Assembly: GCA_958430865.1 (NCBI GenBank) | Contig: CAUDNR010001081.1 | Span: forward strand, 3,365 to 19,659 | Reading direction: 5' to 3' | From: Entrophospora sp. SA101 | Taxonomy: Eukaryota > Glomeromycota > Glomeromycetes > Entrophosporales > Entrophosporaceae | Length of the DNA stretch: 16,295 nucleotides | Shown here: one piece after another, positions 1-8,156 of the stretch | Position numbering within the stretch: the first letter of the stretch is position 1 | Layout: the number at the start of each line of letters is the position of its first letter | The notes under the pieces: generated by a model | What the model saw: only the letters and a program-made list of their open reading frames with translations | The model's database searches: none | Told to the model about the DNA's origin: nothing | Translations under genes and position numbers: made by a program

Positions 1-229
1 AAACTTTCTTGTTGAAGTGTGGTTACAATTATTAAATGTTGTTCTTAGGAATTAACAGCCACATGGAAAGAAAATGCGGTGATCTGTCGGCTCAAACGGT
101 CTAATTCAATTAGATACGGGGGGTATTTGTTTTTTTTTTTTAAATTGTTTATTTATTTTACTATGTAATTTATTTGAAATAACCAATAAAAAATAACATT
201 ACGATGACATCGAAAAAAAAAAAAAAATA
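1..229. other. AT-rich flank without a supported gene
   Basis: No reading frame of useful length is visible. The sequence has a T-run near 130-142 and an A-run near 214-228. A short plus-strand open stretch near 50-125 resembles nothing I recognise. From about 230 on the sequence resembles the right arm of the pogo-like element described separately, so this stretch may be the interior of a different or deleted member of that family, but that is not shown. Confidence 0.4.
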
Positions 230-349
230 AAATAAAATATATTTAACATAATTTTTATTAGTATCGGTGCAACCAATAAAATTATTCCCCTCTATAAATG
301 CACGCTCTCATCCATTCCCAAGGGGGGTGCACTTATGGAGGGTTCACTG
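230..349. mobile_element. Right end of a pogo-like MITE at the edge of duplicate copy 1
   Basis: The end GGAGGGTTCACTG at 337-349 followed by TA (350-351) is identical to the right terminal inverted repeat of the complete element at 9764-10489. Upstream, about 230-293 is similar but not identical to about 10355-10433: it carries substitutions and lacks one 16-bp CCTCCATAAATG-type unit. From 294 on the two loci are identical. The left end of this copy is not recognisable in the window. It is therefore a related element, or one with a replaced interior, in which perfect identity with the second locus begins. Confidence 0.7.
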
Positions 350-580
350 TATGTTAATGTTTTAAGTAAAAATGATCGGTAGGGATTTTTACGTGTCGAA
401 ATACAGTATATTAAAGTATATTAATTATGATATAAAATTTTTATTATAAATTCACATACATATATATAGTAAAAAGAAATCTATAAAAAAATCTAAATAG
501 AAAAAATATACGAAAAAACTTAATTTTCATAAAAATCATAAAAATAAATTTTTTTTTTAAAAACTAAAATAATATACATC

Positions 581-584
<4 letters not shown>

Positions 585-612
<28 letters not shown>
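585..612. repeat. TA dinucleotide microsatellite, copy 1
   Basis: An uninterrupted run of 14 TA units lies about 70 bp beyond the stop codon of the HMG-box gene, on its 3' side. The second duplicate (10725-10752) has a run of the same length. Such tracts usually change length quickly, so equal length points to very recent common origin. Confidence 0.9.
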
Positions 613-615
<3 letters not shown>

Positions 616-679
616 TAATTAAATATCTTATTAAGTATATTATATTCTTTAATTCTTAATTGAATTACTTAAATAATTA

Positions 680-1816
680 TTATTGAAAAATAAAATTATT
701 GATTTGAGGATCGTCTATTATTAAATCATATAAATTGTGGTCGTCGTAGTTGTTGTTGTTGTTAATATTGTTATTATAATTATAATTATTTATATCGATA
801 GTATTAATATCGTTTAAATTATTATTAATAATGTTGGTATTATCGATATTGTTATTTATATCATTATTATCATTATTGAAAATTAGAAATTCGTCTAAAG
901 AATTATTATCTTTTAAATTTGTTAATTGAGGGAACGGAGTAGGATTAGGTATTGAGACTAATGGAGATTCAGGCATCGACCATATTATTGGAGAAGATTG
1001 AGTTGAGAAACCATTAGATGTTGAATAAGAAATTAAAGAAAGCGTCGGCGATGGAGGTAAAGAATTAGAATTAATCAGTTCGTTGTTGATGTCGTTGGAT
1101 ACGAAATTAAAAGGATTTAAAATTGGATCGTTATGATTATATGATAGAAAGGGGGAACCAAAGATATCTAAACCTAATCCTTGAGTGATAGAAATTTCGC
1201 CCTTTTGTAAATTATTATTATTAATATCATTTAAAAATAAACCAAGGTTTAAATTTAAATCGACTAGATCATTATAATCCAAACTACTTACTATTTTATT
1301 GCTATCAGTGTAGTCGATGTTAGAGATGTCCGAAGGAGAAGACAATATTCCGGAAGGAAAAGAAGGTGTTGGTGTTGATGTTGATGTTGGTGTTGGTGTT
1401 GGGGAACTTTGCAACAAATCAACATCAACATTAATATTAATATCAACATTGCTATTAATATTTTTCGTATTTTCTTTTTCGTATTTTTCTAAACGAGCTT
1501 TATTATAAAGATTTTCAGTTTCTCTTGCAAGTTTTCTGTATTCAGTCTTGACTTTTAATGTTTCTAGATTCCAAGATTCCGATGCAATTGTGGAAACTTT
1601 GGTCATCTTAACACGACAATTATTTTCTTTAAGTTCCTTGACTAAAGCAGCACGATAAATGAAAAATTCATTTGGAACTTTTGGTGATTTTGATTTATGA
1701 TTAATCAATTTAGCAACTAATTCTTTTGGATCAATTTTTGGTGGAAAACTTGGACGTTTAATCTTGAATTCAATAGTTTCCTTCTCGTTATTGTTATAGT
1801 CGTTGTTGGCTGTCAT
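680..1816 (-). CDS. MATA-HMG-type HMG-box protein, copy 1
   Basis: Intronless frame of 378 residues. A single HMG box lies at about residues 45-112: the opening KVPNEFFIYR at 46-55 matches the family pattern (R/K)xPNxFxxYR, and the core Trp (W82), Tyr (Y93) and basic/helical C-terminal part follow in the expected spacing. This is the fungal MATA_HMG class, sequence-specific minor-groove DNA binders that include mating-type and developmental regulators; a nuclear transcription-factor role is inferred from the family. The rest is low complexity: a Pro-Thr repeat at about 138-151, scattered Ser/Pro segments, and an Asn/Asp-rich tail from about 313 to 358 ending in a hydrophobic patch. The ATG at 1816 is the first in frame and lies about 145 bp from a TATA-like site. 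Family genes often have introns; none is needed here. Identical protein at 10820-11956. Role in mating is not implied. Confidence 0.88.
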   Translation of the reverse strand: MTANNDYNNNEKETIEFKIKRPSFPPKIDPKELVAKLINHKSKSPKVPNEFFIYRAALVKELKENNCRVKMTKVSTIASESWNLETLKVKTEYRKLARETENLYNKARLEKYEKENTKNINSNVDININVDVDLLQSSPTPTPTSTSTPTPSFPSGILSSPSDISNIDYTDSNKIVSSLDYNDLVDLNLNLGLFLNDINNNNLQKGEISITQGLGLDIFGSPFLSYNHNDPILNPFNFVSNDINNELINSNSLPPSPTLSLISYSTSNGFSTQSSPIIWSMPESPLVSIPNPTPFPQLTNLKDNNSLDEFLIFNNDNNDINNNIDNTNIINNNLNDINTIDINNYNYNNNINNNNNYDDHNLYDLIIDDPQINNFIFQ

Positions 1817-1898
1817 TTTTTATTTCGTTTTTAGTAAAAATAAATAATTTATTTGACGATAAATAAAATATTTTATTTGGTTTGTTTTTTTTTTTTTT

Positions 1899-1967
1899 AA
1901 GAAAGAGAGAAAGAGAATAAAAGATGAAATTAAAAAATCAAGTAACTTTGTTCGTCCTGTATTTATA
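1899..1967 (-). promoter_or_regulatory. Putative core promoter of HMG-box gene copy 1
   Basis: Read on the minus strand there is a TATAAAT (plus 1961-1967) about 145 bp upstream of the start codon, then a CT-rich tract (plus 1899-1917) and a poly-A run just before the 5' leader. TATA followed by a pyrimidine tract is a common layout of fungal promoters. The call rests on motif and position only. The same arrangement exists upstream of the second copy. Confidence 0.4.
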
Positions 1968-1969
1968 GA

Positions 1970-2279
1970 AATTCTTGGAATTAAAATTGGACTGCGGTTC
2001 TGTTATTCCGTAGCGGAGATTTTTCTTTTTATGCAGCATTGAATTATTTTCCGAAATTTTTCGAATAGAATATTATATATCCCGCAGTTTGCTCAACCTG
2101 AGCGTTGCCTAATTAGTAAAAGTGATTCAATTGTACGCAGCTACAAAAGACGTATTTTGAAACAACTGGGTGTGATTTTTAAAAAGGATAATTTTAGTAA
2201 ATTCGTATTACGATTTTTTTTTATTACACAAAAAATAAAATAACCAACCTCTCAACTAATAAATAATTACAAGCTCTGC
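1970..2279. other. Upstream region of the HMG-box gene, no gene seen
   Basis: AT-rich sequence with a slightly more GC-rich island near 1991-2020 (around GTTATTCCGTAGCGGAG) and at 2080-2110. I see no convincing reading frame or RNA gene. It probably serves as upstream regulatory DNA of the HMG-box gene; the distal part grades into transposon debris. Confidence 0.4.
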
Positions 2280-3157
2280 GTAGACAGCCTACAATGAAGC
2301 ATATTATAGATGCCTATCAATGGTTGATTTGTAAGATGTAGACCTAAAGGTCACTGAAGGAGGGCCCTTGATTTTGTTTGATGCGTCCACAACATTTATA
2401 CGTTTTATAAAGTGCAGACGACCACCTTGCACCAAGGATGCTCGAGGGATTTATGGAGCAAATGCAGATGCAACCAGGTTAACGTTTGTCTTGCAGTTTT
2501 AGATGATTAGATTTTTATGAAGCCATTATCATTTTGTGTTTTAAACTCTGGGGCAAAACTATACGATGACCATTTTGCAAATTTTTGATGGCATTCATCT
2601 GTAAGATTATGAATTTTCTTGTGGATCCGGAGCATACGTTGACAGGGCTTAATCTTTTGCATTTATTTGCTTTGCCCTTGAATAGAAAGGACTCACCACT
2701 TGAGTTATATTCAGTCATAAAATTTCTCAAAGAAACATGATGCTAGCACTTTTATTTTATCCTCTTCAACCACAGAAATTTAGGACCTTGGTTATCAGCC
2801 TGAATTTCAACTAGTTTAGAATTAATTTTAAAGAATTTTTTTGCAGCAATATTTGATAATTTACTCCAATACTAGAATGGATGCCAAGAACCCATTTGAT
2901 GTTAGTGTAAAATTTTTAGATTTATTTATATGGTTTTCACTTGATCATTGTTTTTCATATCAATATTAACTACTTCCAAACATTTAATATGGTTTGTATT
3001 TCTTCCAAATTAAGATAAGGTTTGACTTTAAGAGCTTTCCCGGTGTGAGGTTTTCAGAAGAAGATGAAGCCAGAGATACATTGAGACTTTCCATATGCAA
3101 TCTGGTAAAAGAGAATATTAATTAGGCGTTGGATTGGTTGATCCAACTGTAACCCAT
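2280..3157 (-). pseudogene. Decayed transposon-type coding sequence inside duplicate copy 1
   Basis: On the minus strand, short protein-like stretches appear in changing frames, broken by stops and frameshifts. Examples are KALKVKPYLNLEEIQ near 3010-3050, and VDASNKIKGPPSV followed by TFRSTSYKSTIDRHL near 2320-2390. The composition is coding-like and better than random AT-rich DNA. It lies downstream, on the same strand, of a clearer transposase-like fragment at 3158-3480, so both may come from one transposon gene, but the junction at 3157 is not continuous in reading frame with a normal family member. I do not recognise a catalytic triad. The open frame at 2515-2730 lies within this debris and is probably not a gene. 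Confidence 0.45.
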
Positions 3158-3480
3158 TGCACCCTCCTCATCAAGAGAAAGCAAGTTAGCATTAAATTGA
3201 GCATTAAGGTATGTCTTTCTTGCCTGGTGTGACCAATAATATTGAAGCTTATTTCTGTTATTAATAATTTGTTCTAAATCATTTGGCATAACTTGCATTA
3301 GTTGATGAAACCATTTTGATATCTTATTGCATTGGTTACAGTTCATTAGTAGATAAGATTTTATTATCAATCAGTAATTCATGTTTAGTTAGGTGATTAT
3401 TCACTGCTTTTAAACTATTATATTATTGATTTCTTCATCAGTATAGCTATTATTGTTGTTGTTCTTCATACACCTATAGC
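3158..3480 (-). pseudogene. Truncated transposase-like fragment abutting the duplication edge
   Basis: A minus-strand frame reads MQVMPNDLEQIINNRNKLQ, then YYWSHQARKTYLNAQFNAN and LLSLDEEGA, and is cut at 3157/3158. It resembles, from memory of the organism group, the segment just before the DDE-like core of a transposon protein frequent in Rhizophagus genomes; that identification is tentative. Upstream, the phrase HLTKHELLIDNKIL lies in another frame, so at least one frameshift near 3350 separates the parts. The 82-residue open frame whose last ten residues run into the duplicated block is an accident of this junction. No promoter or complete gene. Confidence 0.5.
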
Positions 3481-3860
3481 CCTATATATAATTTTTATTT
3501 GTTTATTAAAATATTATCACTCACTACCAGCATTATTGATTATTGAAATAGATATAGTATATAAGAAAATATAAATTCAATTAGGTACAGTCAGTCTTGC
3601 CAAAGTAGATAGATATTGAAGCAAATTTTAATTTTTTTTTATTTATCCGTAAAGATCTAGTAAAGATGCATTAATTTTAATTTTAACTTTGCTATTTGTT
3701 TTCAATTATTCTTCTTTTCTTTTTTTCTTCTTCTGTTTCCTTTATTTTATAAGTGATTGGAGATATTTCTATTTCAACCAACCACTTCTTTTGTAATGGT
3801 GGTGTACTTCGATCATCATCATTTGGATAAGTTACCAAATATTCCACTCATTGTATTATA

Positions 3861-3989
3861 AAGACTAGTGCCGTAATCCAAAAAAGGAAAAAGTATGGTT
3901 GCAAAAGTGGTCACAAAGGTAATTGCAATCATTTTTTATATGCCGTAAATACAATTACTACCATCCTCATAATTTACGGCACTAGTCTT
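3861..3989 (+). mobile_element. 129-bp MITE, orientation A
   Basis: Ends are perfect inverted repeats of 16 bp, AAGACTAGTGCCGTAA and TTACGGCACTAGTCTT. The element is flanked by TA on both sides, or by a longer TATTATA direct repeat (3854-3860 and 3990-3996), which fits TA-targeting Tc1/mariner-like MITEs. There is no coding capacity. A second member lies at 4321-4443 in inverse orientation. Confidence 0.85.
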
Positions 3990-3991
3990 TA

Positions 3992-4320
3992 TTATATTAC
4001 AATTTTGAAATATAATTGACTACAACATTATAAAAAAAATTGATTACTTTAGTGCTTAAACAGCAACGAAAGAAATATATATATACTTACCCTTAATTGA
4101 ATTAGTAACAATAGTGAACCAGCTAAATTTCTATGCCTTGAATTGTTGCTGGAAATTTAAAAGACATGATCTCATGATATAAATAAAGTTCTGGGAATTT
4201 TAAATACATTACATAGACTCTGGCCTCCAGACCTAAAATTATACAATGATAAATGACTATTTTAATCATTTTTATTGACATAACCTTTCATTTAATTGCC
4301 TGAGGTTTGTATGCCAAATA
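3992..4320. other. Spacer between two inverted MITEs
   Basis: AT-rich. It contains a 53-codon minus-strand open stretch (about 4285-4127) including the phrase YLKFPELYLYHEIM, preceded by an intron-like TTTTAG acceptor. It probably belongs to the decayed gene described over 3690-5640. Nothing else is recognised. Confidence 0.3.
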
Positions 4321-4443
4321 AAGACTAGTGCTGTAAATTATGATGATGGTATTATTTACGGCATATAAAAAGTGGTTGCAATTACCTTTGCGACCACTTT
4401 TGCAACCATACTTTTTCCTTTTTTGGATTACGGCACTAATCTT
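4321..4443 (-). mobile_element. 123-bp MITE, orientation B (inverse of the copy at 3861)
   Basis: Same family as 3861-3989, read in the opposite direction, with ends AAGACTAGTGCTGTAA and TTACGGCACTAATCTT and TA on both sides (4319-4320, 4444-4445). It differs from its partner by a few substitutions and is 6 bp shorter. Shared interior blocks such as GTGGTTGCAATTACCTTTG are recognisable on the inverse strand of the first copy. The pair can fold into a long hairpin with about 330 bp in the loop. Confidence 0.85.
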
Positions 4444-5667
4444 TAATGCAAAATGATTTCAACTTATCAATATTATCACCTTTTTCTTCTTGTAGTAATT
4501 CTTTATAAATGGAAGTAATTTGGTCATGTAGTAAAATCCCTAATTTTTTTTTATCTGTTTTGAATTTTCTACAATCTTCTACATAAGTTTTTTTGCTTTT
4601 TCAATCACAAGTATCTCTTTGTTCATTTTTTTATTGATTAATTTTGAATCAGGAATTAATGATAAATGGGTTTTATCATCATCCTTGTCGTTTCTTCTTT
4701 CGCCATTAGCAGTATGTAGCTGCCAAATATATAATAACCAACTAGAGTGACGACAAGTGGTAATAACCACCATTATTTTTAACAACTAGAATAATGACGA
4801 GTTGCAATGATTACAACTGCTATCACCAAATAAAAAAAAATAAATTGTTATATATATATATTGCCAATTCTGTGATGCAAACAAATTTAAAAAGATAGGG
4901 TTATAAAGTAAAGAAGAATAACGCATTTCAGGATATTCACGATTAAAATACATACTATCAATGCTAAATAATCTAATACTATATATAATTTAATTTGTAG
5001 AAAGGGTTAATAATAATGATTTGTCAGAATCAATATCCTTAATAATAAGACAATTAAATAAAATAAAAATTACTCACAATATCTTGATAGTTGATATAAT
5101 TAAGTTGATAATCATTGTCTTTTCTTCAAAATTTGTATACAATTCTTTATGACTATATTTAATTAAAAAAGCTTCACCTTTATTGATGTCTGATATGGCT
5201 GATATTTCAGTTAACATTTGTTTTATTTCTTCATCTTTAGTACATCAAGGTCAGATCTATTAATTTTATGAGTTACTCTAAATTCATCTTTAAAATTCGA
5301 TAATGTTGTATACAAATCTGATTCTTTCTTTTTTTTATCTTCGAAATTTATAATACCATATCTCATTAGATCATTAAAAATAAAACAATAAAATTCATTG
5401 GTTCAAAAAACAAGCATAGAAATATTTATACAAAGATATATTATTATCATTAATAAATACTCGTTTTTGGTATTGTCATGTATTAATTTAAACTGATCCT
5501 CCAATTTTTTCAAAGCCTAAAATATTAAATGACTTGTTAGTTTTCTAAAAAAAATTAATAAAAATGTCATTAATAAATTTGTTCACGTCATTGTAATCGA
5601 CACCAAATGATGGTGTCTTTTTTACAGTAATTTCATATTTATTGGTATCAGAATTAATAAAAGTGAC

Positions 5668-5970
5668 CAGGGTTGTGCAATTTCGCTGTACGAGAAGAAT
5701 CTTCGTACGTATGACTGACTTCGTACCATTGAGTTTGTACAGTTTCGTTGTGGTCGTACACCTGTACGAGGAAATTTTACATATGTACGTACGTACGTAC
5801 GAATGTACGATGTATCAGGAACGATGATTTTCTGCGGTGGCAAAATATTACTTTGTAAAATCCTATAATAATAATATTATTATTAAGCCGATAACACTAT
5901 TATATAATTAATGGATTACCAGATGTTGTAACTGGGGTCGTAATACTATTTCATTATCAGAAAAAAACTG
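5668..5970 (+). mobile_element. CAGGGTT-type repeat with ACGT tandem tract (possible hAT-like MITE)
   Basis: Begins CAGGGTTGTGCAATTTCG and ends near CAGAAAAAAACTG. It shares both ends and parts of the interior with the shorter unit at 6044-6204. The interior is rich in GTACGA words and contains a (GTAC)n run at 5785-5801. CAGGGTT-like termini are typical of hAT elements, but no clean 8-bp target duplication is seen (AAAGTGAC on the left), so the class is tentative. Open frames on both strands here arise from the tandem tract. Confidence 0.45.
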
Positions 5971-6043
5971 ATTATCATGTTATATATGCTTATTTAAATC
6001 CCTTGTTATTATGTAGTAGTATTATATACGTTATTATTATAGT

Positions 6044-6204
6044 CAGTGTTGTGCAATTTCGTTGTACGAACGTACGATGATTTTCTATGGTGATAAAATA
6101 TTATTTTATAATAATATTATACTGTCAGTCCTATTACTATTACGATTACTATAATTAAAGGTCGTGGCAGATCGTAATACTACTTCGTTACCAGAAAAAC
6201 CCTG
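6044..6204 (+). mobile_element. Second CAGGGTT-type repeat unit, 161 bp
   Basis: Begins CAGTGTTGTGCAATTTCG and ends AGAAAAACCCTG, giving short inverted ends (CAGGGTT/AACCCTG with one change). It is similar to the unit at 5668-5970 but lacks most of the ACGT tract. Flanks ATTATAGT (6036-6043) and ATTATCAT (6205-6212) agree at six of eight positions, which could be a decayed 8-bp hAT duplication; however ATTATCAT also follows the first unit, so it may be part of the repeat. A related end in inverse orientation is seen at about 6712-6744. Confidence 0.45.
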
Positions 6205-6407
6205 ATTATCATATTATACTTACATTATTCTGGGTGCATTATTGTTAGTAATATTAGTAGTATTATTATTACCGTGATTCCTAAATTTTGTTTTCTATTT
6301 ATTTATAATAAAATCTTTACATTCTTGTTAATTATATTATCAATTTAAAATAATTAATATTAGTATTAAATATCTTCAATCATATACGTAGTTAATTCCA
6401 CAATATA

Positions 6408-6581
6408 GTCAAACCTTGACACAGCGGATGAACGGTACACATAAACAAATTTTATTTAAAATCCGTTGTGGCAAGATTACTAAATACTAATACTAATCTT
6501 GCCACAGCAGATTTTTATATATTTTTACATGTGATATGCGAAGCAAAAAATTTTAAAAATCCGTTATGACAAGAGTTTGAT
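6408..6581. mobile_element. 174-bp palindromic MITE with nested inverted repeats
   Basis: Outer imperfect inverted ends GTCAAACCTTGACACAGCGG (from 6408) and CCGTTATGACAAGAGTTTGA (to 6580) lie inside TA dinucleotides (6406-6407 and 6582-6583). Two inner 22-bp arms, 6458-6479 and 6494-6515, are inverse copies with two mismatches around a 14-bp loop and carry the same ATCCGTTGTGGCAAG word as the ends. TA flanks and a TCAAACC start fit a pogo/Tc1-like MITE. No coding capacity. Confidence 0.7.
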
Positions 6582-6784
6582 TATTATTATAGTTCGTTGT
6601 GACGAAAGTTACACATATATATTACATTTGATCAACCAATAAAAATTATCATAAATCACATGATATGTTCGTACAATGTACTAAAAAAATTTTAAGCTCA
6701 TACATACGATATGTGCATGTGTGCATGTACGATCCCCAACCCTGATAATACTTGCTCTCAGGGTTATAATTACAATACTTCAAT

Positions 6785-7340
6785 TCATTGTATTTTGGGA
6801 TATTGTGTCCCCTTATTTTTAGCATATTTCCCAGATGAAATAGCTTTAGCTCTTGGCCTCTTTGGAGTAGTTAACTCTGGTGTTTTCACCTCTACATACT
6901 TGATTTCTTCTTTGGCCTCTACTAGATCACCAGTTTCAAATGGGGCTCTACTATCATCAAGGGATTTTAGTGCATTGCTAATATAGTTAAATGCTTGGTC
7001 AATATATTCAAAAATTTTTGGTTTACTTTATATAGATTGTAGAAATGTTTAATTTGAAAATTTTTATTGATTTATTGGTTTTCTTGTTTTGATATAAACT
7101 ACTCTGCTTTGCTATGCAGATTGTTTTCACTTTGTTCTATGTCTATTTGTGTACTGAATTTTGTTTTCTTAATACCTTGCATACTTCTTTTATTTTCACT
7201 TTGTTCTCTGTACCTTGTTTTCCTTATGCTCCACTTAGTTCTGCTGACTTTCTTGCTATGCTCACAAAAAATGATTACAGAGATTTGTTCATATATATGT
7301 TTATACAGTAAATACTATGACGAATTTTTGTTCCTTTGAT
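6785..7340 (-). pseudogene. Decayed minus-strand ORF of unknown family
   Basis: A long stop-free stretch without ATG (7021-6785, 78 codons) reads FEYIDQAFNYISNALKSLDD, then ETGDLVEAKEEIKYVEVKTP and a basic region with TPKRPRAKAISSGKYAKN before a stop. Upstream, in another frame, about 7320-7095 reads CEHSKKVSRTKW ... KTKFSTQIDIEQSENNLHSK, then two in-frame stops before a frameshift at the T-run near 7015-7019. Residue use is coding-like, so this looks like one gene broken by stops and a frameshift. A transposon origin is possible given the context. The plus-strand frames here are its antisense shadows. I do not recognise the family. Confidence 0.4.
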
Positions 7341-8131
7341 GTGGCCTGGAACATGTTTCACACCGCATTTCTATGCGGCTAGAAAAAAATTTAGTATACT
7401 ATGGTATAAAACTTAATTATGTTGAAATTAGCCTCTGGAACACCTTGTGGCTATAATGATATAAAAAGTCTATATAGTAAAAATATGTGATCTGTTCCAG
7501 AAGCAGCAATATTATACAACAGGCAATACTTAAAATGGCTTTGAGTCCAAGTGTTGGACCATTTGTCCAATTGAACATATACAAATGGAACACAAGAAAT
7601 ATTATTCTAAGAAAATAAATAATCGAAATCAGGGTAGTGTATTTTTCCTTTTTTATGCAATTTGGATTTTTGAAGCTTCATGAATTAAAATGATTTTATT
7701 TATATTTCTACTATAAATTTAAACTTATAATTTGTTAGCTCCAGTGATGCCATTTGTAAATCTGATTTACAGAAGTTGTATCTAGCAACTGGAATTGTCA
7801 TACTATTTACAACCAAGTGTCAAAATCCGCAAGTCTCTGTAATATGTAAATCATTCTGTAAACTTCAAATGTGCAAAAGTTCTAAACACTGTATATACAG
7901 GAATAACAATAATAAAATTACAGAATTACAGAATTACAAATTACAGATACATTTACAGGTTTTTTAACTAAAAATTGTCATATGGGAGTTTTCAATAGAA
8001 TGGACCATGTTGTGAAAAAAGCAATTTTGATTTAACATAATTTCTGTATGTAACTCCTCACATAGAAAATTTTGACTTAGAAGCCATACCCATTTTGCAT
8101 AAGATATTTTCCCCTCAAGCTTCAAAAACAA
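7341..8131. other. Gene-free AT-rich stretch with small palindromes
   Basis: No supported gene. Visible structure: a hairpin CCGCAT-TTCT-ATGCGG at 7363-7378; GTCCAA-GTG-TTGGAC near 7544-7558; a near-perfect palindrome TGTAAATC-T-GATTTACA at 7755-7771; and a cluster of ATTACAG/TTTACAG words between 7845 and 7965 resembling a decayed tandem repeat. These may be remains of MITEs; no pair of ends with target duplications could be assigned. Confidence 0.35.
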
Positions 8132-8133
8132 TA

Positions 8134-8156
8134 CAGTCAAACCCTCGTTCCAACAG
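8134..8156 (+). mobile_element. Single pogo-like terminal sequence
   Basis: TA followed by CAGTCAAACCCTCGTTCCAA has the form of a pogo/Tigger-type element end (CAGT start after TA). The next recognisable part is the transposase C-terminal remnant from about 8400, so this may be the left end of that internally deleted element. No matching inverse end was found up to 9763. Confidence 0.4.

Larger units (their letters stand above)
294..3157. repeat. 2,864-bp direct duplication, copy 1
   Basis: Every line from 294 to 3157 matches 10434-13297 at a constant offset of 10,140 with no substitution or indel that I could see. Even homopolymers and the 28-bp TA run keep the same length. The block holds the right 56 bp of a pogo-like MITE, the HMG-box gene with its upstream region, and decayed transposon coding sequence. 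Identity stops abruptly at both ends: on the left inside the pogo-like element, on the right at the ACCCAT ending at 3157, where copy 1 continues with a transposase-like fragment and copy 2 with unrelated sequence. Identity of non-coding and simple-sequence DNA means a very recent duplication, gene conversion, or an assembly duplicate; the sequence alone cannot separate these. Confidence 0.97.
3690..5640 (-). pseudogene. Decayed multi-exon gene with a PH-like segment, interrupted by two MITEs
   Basis: Successive minus-strand stretches look coding. 5402-5223 contains FYCFIFNDLMRYG and then FKDEFRVTHKINRSDLDVL; after a frameshift near 5238 the text continues with ISAISDINKGEAFLIKYSHK and a final helix-like part up to about 5078, where a GTGAGT donor (5077-5072) stands. 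The pattern 'FIFNDL..YG ... basic strands ... terminal helix' resembles a pleckstrin-homology domain such as that of DH-PH RhoGEFs; this is pattern recognition, not a search result. Further pieces are RNDKDDDKTHLSLIPDSKL (about 4600-4700), a charged helical stretch KTYVEDCRKFKTDKKK in another frame (about 4530-4590), and a C-terminal-like LQKKWLVEIEISPITYKIKE ending in a stop near 3695. Stops, frameshifts and the MITEs at 4321-4443 and 3861-3989 make function unlikely. Whether all pieces belong to one gene is uncertain. Confidence 0.4.

Noticed and set aside
61..125. Possible tRNA-like stretch around GCGGTGATCTGTCGG
   Set aside because: No cloverleaf with a 7-bp acceptor stem and TTCGA-type arm could be drawn.
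1317..1508. Plus-strand 63-residue open frame (and its twin at 11457-11648)
   Set aside because: Antisense to the HMG-box gene; its Gly-Val-Asp repeat is the reverse of the Pro-Thr codon repeat. No independent evidence for a gene.
2515..2730. Minus-strand 71-residue open frame (twin at 12655-12870)
   Set aside because: Lies within stop-rich transposon debris and is not in frame with the better coding-like pieces; no start context or domain.
5622..5843. Overlapping open frames on both strands rich in Tyr-Val-Arg-Thr
   Set aside because: Produced by the GTAC/ACGT tandem tract, which is stop-free in several frames.
6711..7339. Plus-strand hydrophobic open frames
   Set aside because: Antisense to the decayed minus-strand ORF; the hydrophobic look comes from T-rich complementary codons.
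7845..7965. CRISPR-like array of ATTACAG words
   Set aside because: Words are short, irregularly spaced and without unique equal-length spacers; the genome is eukaryotic in character.
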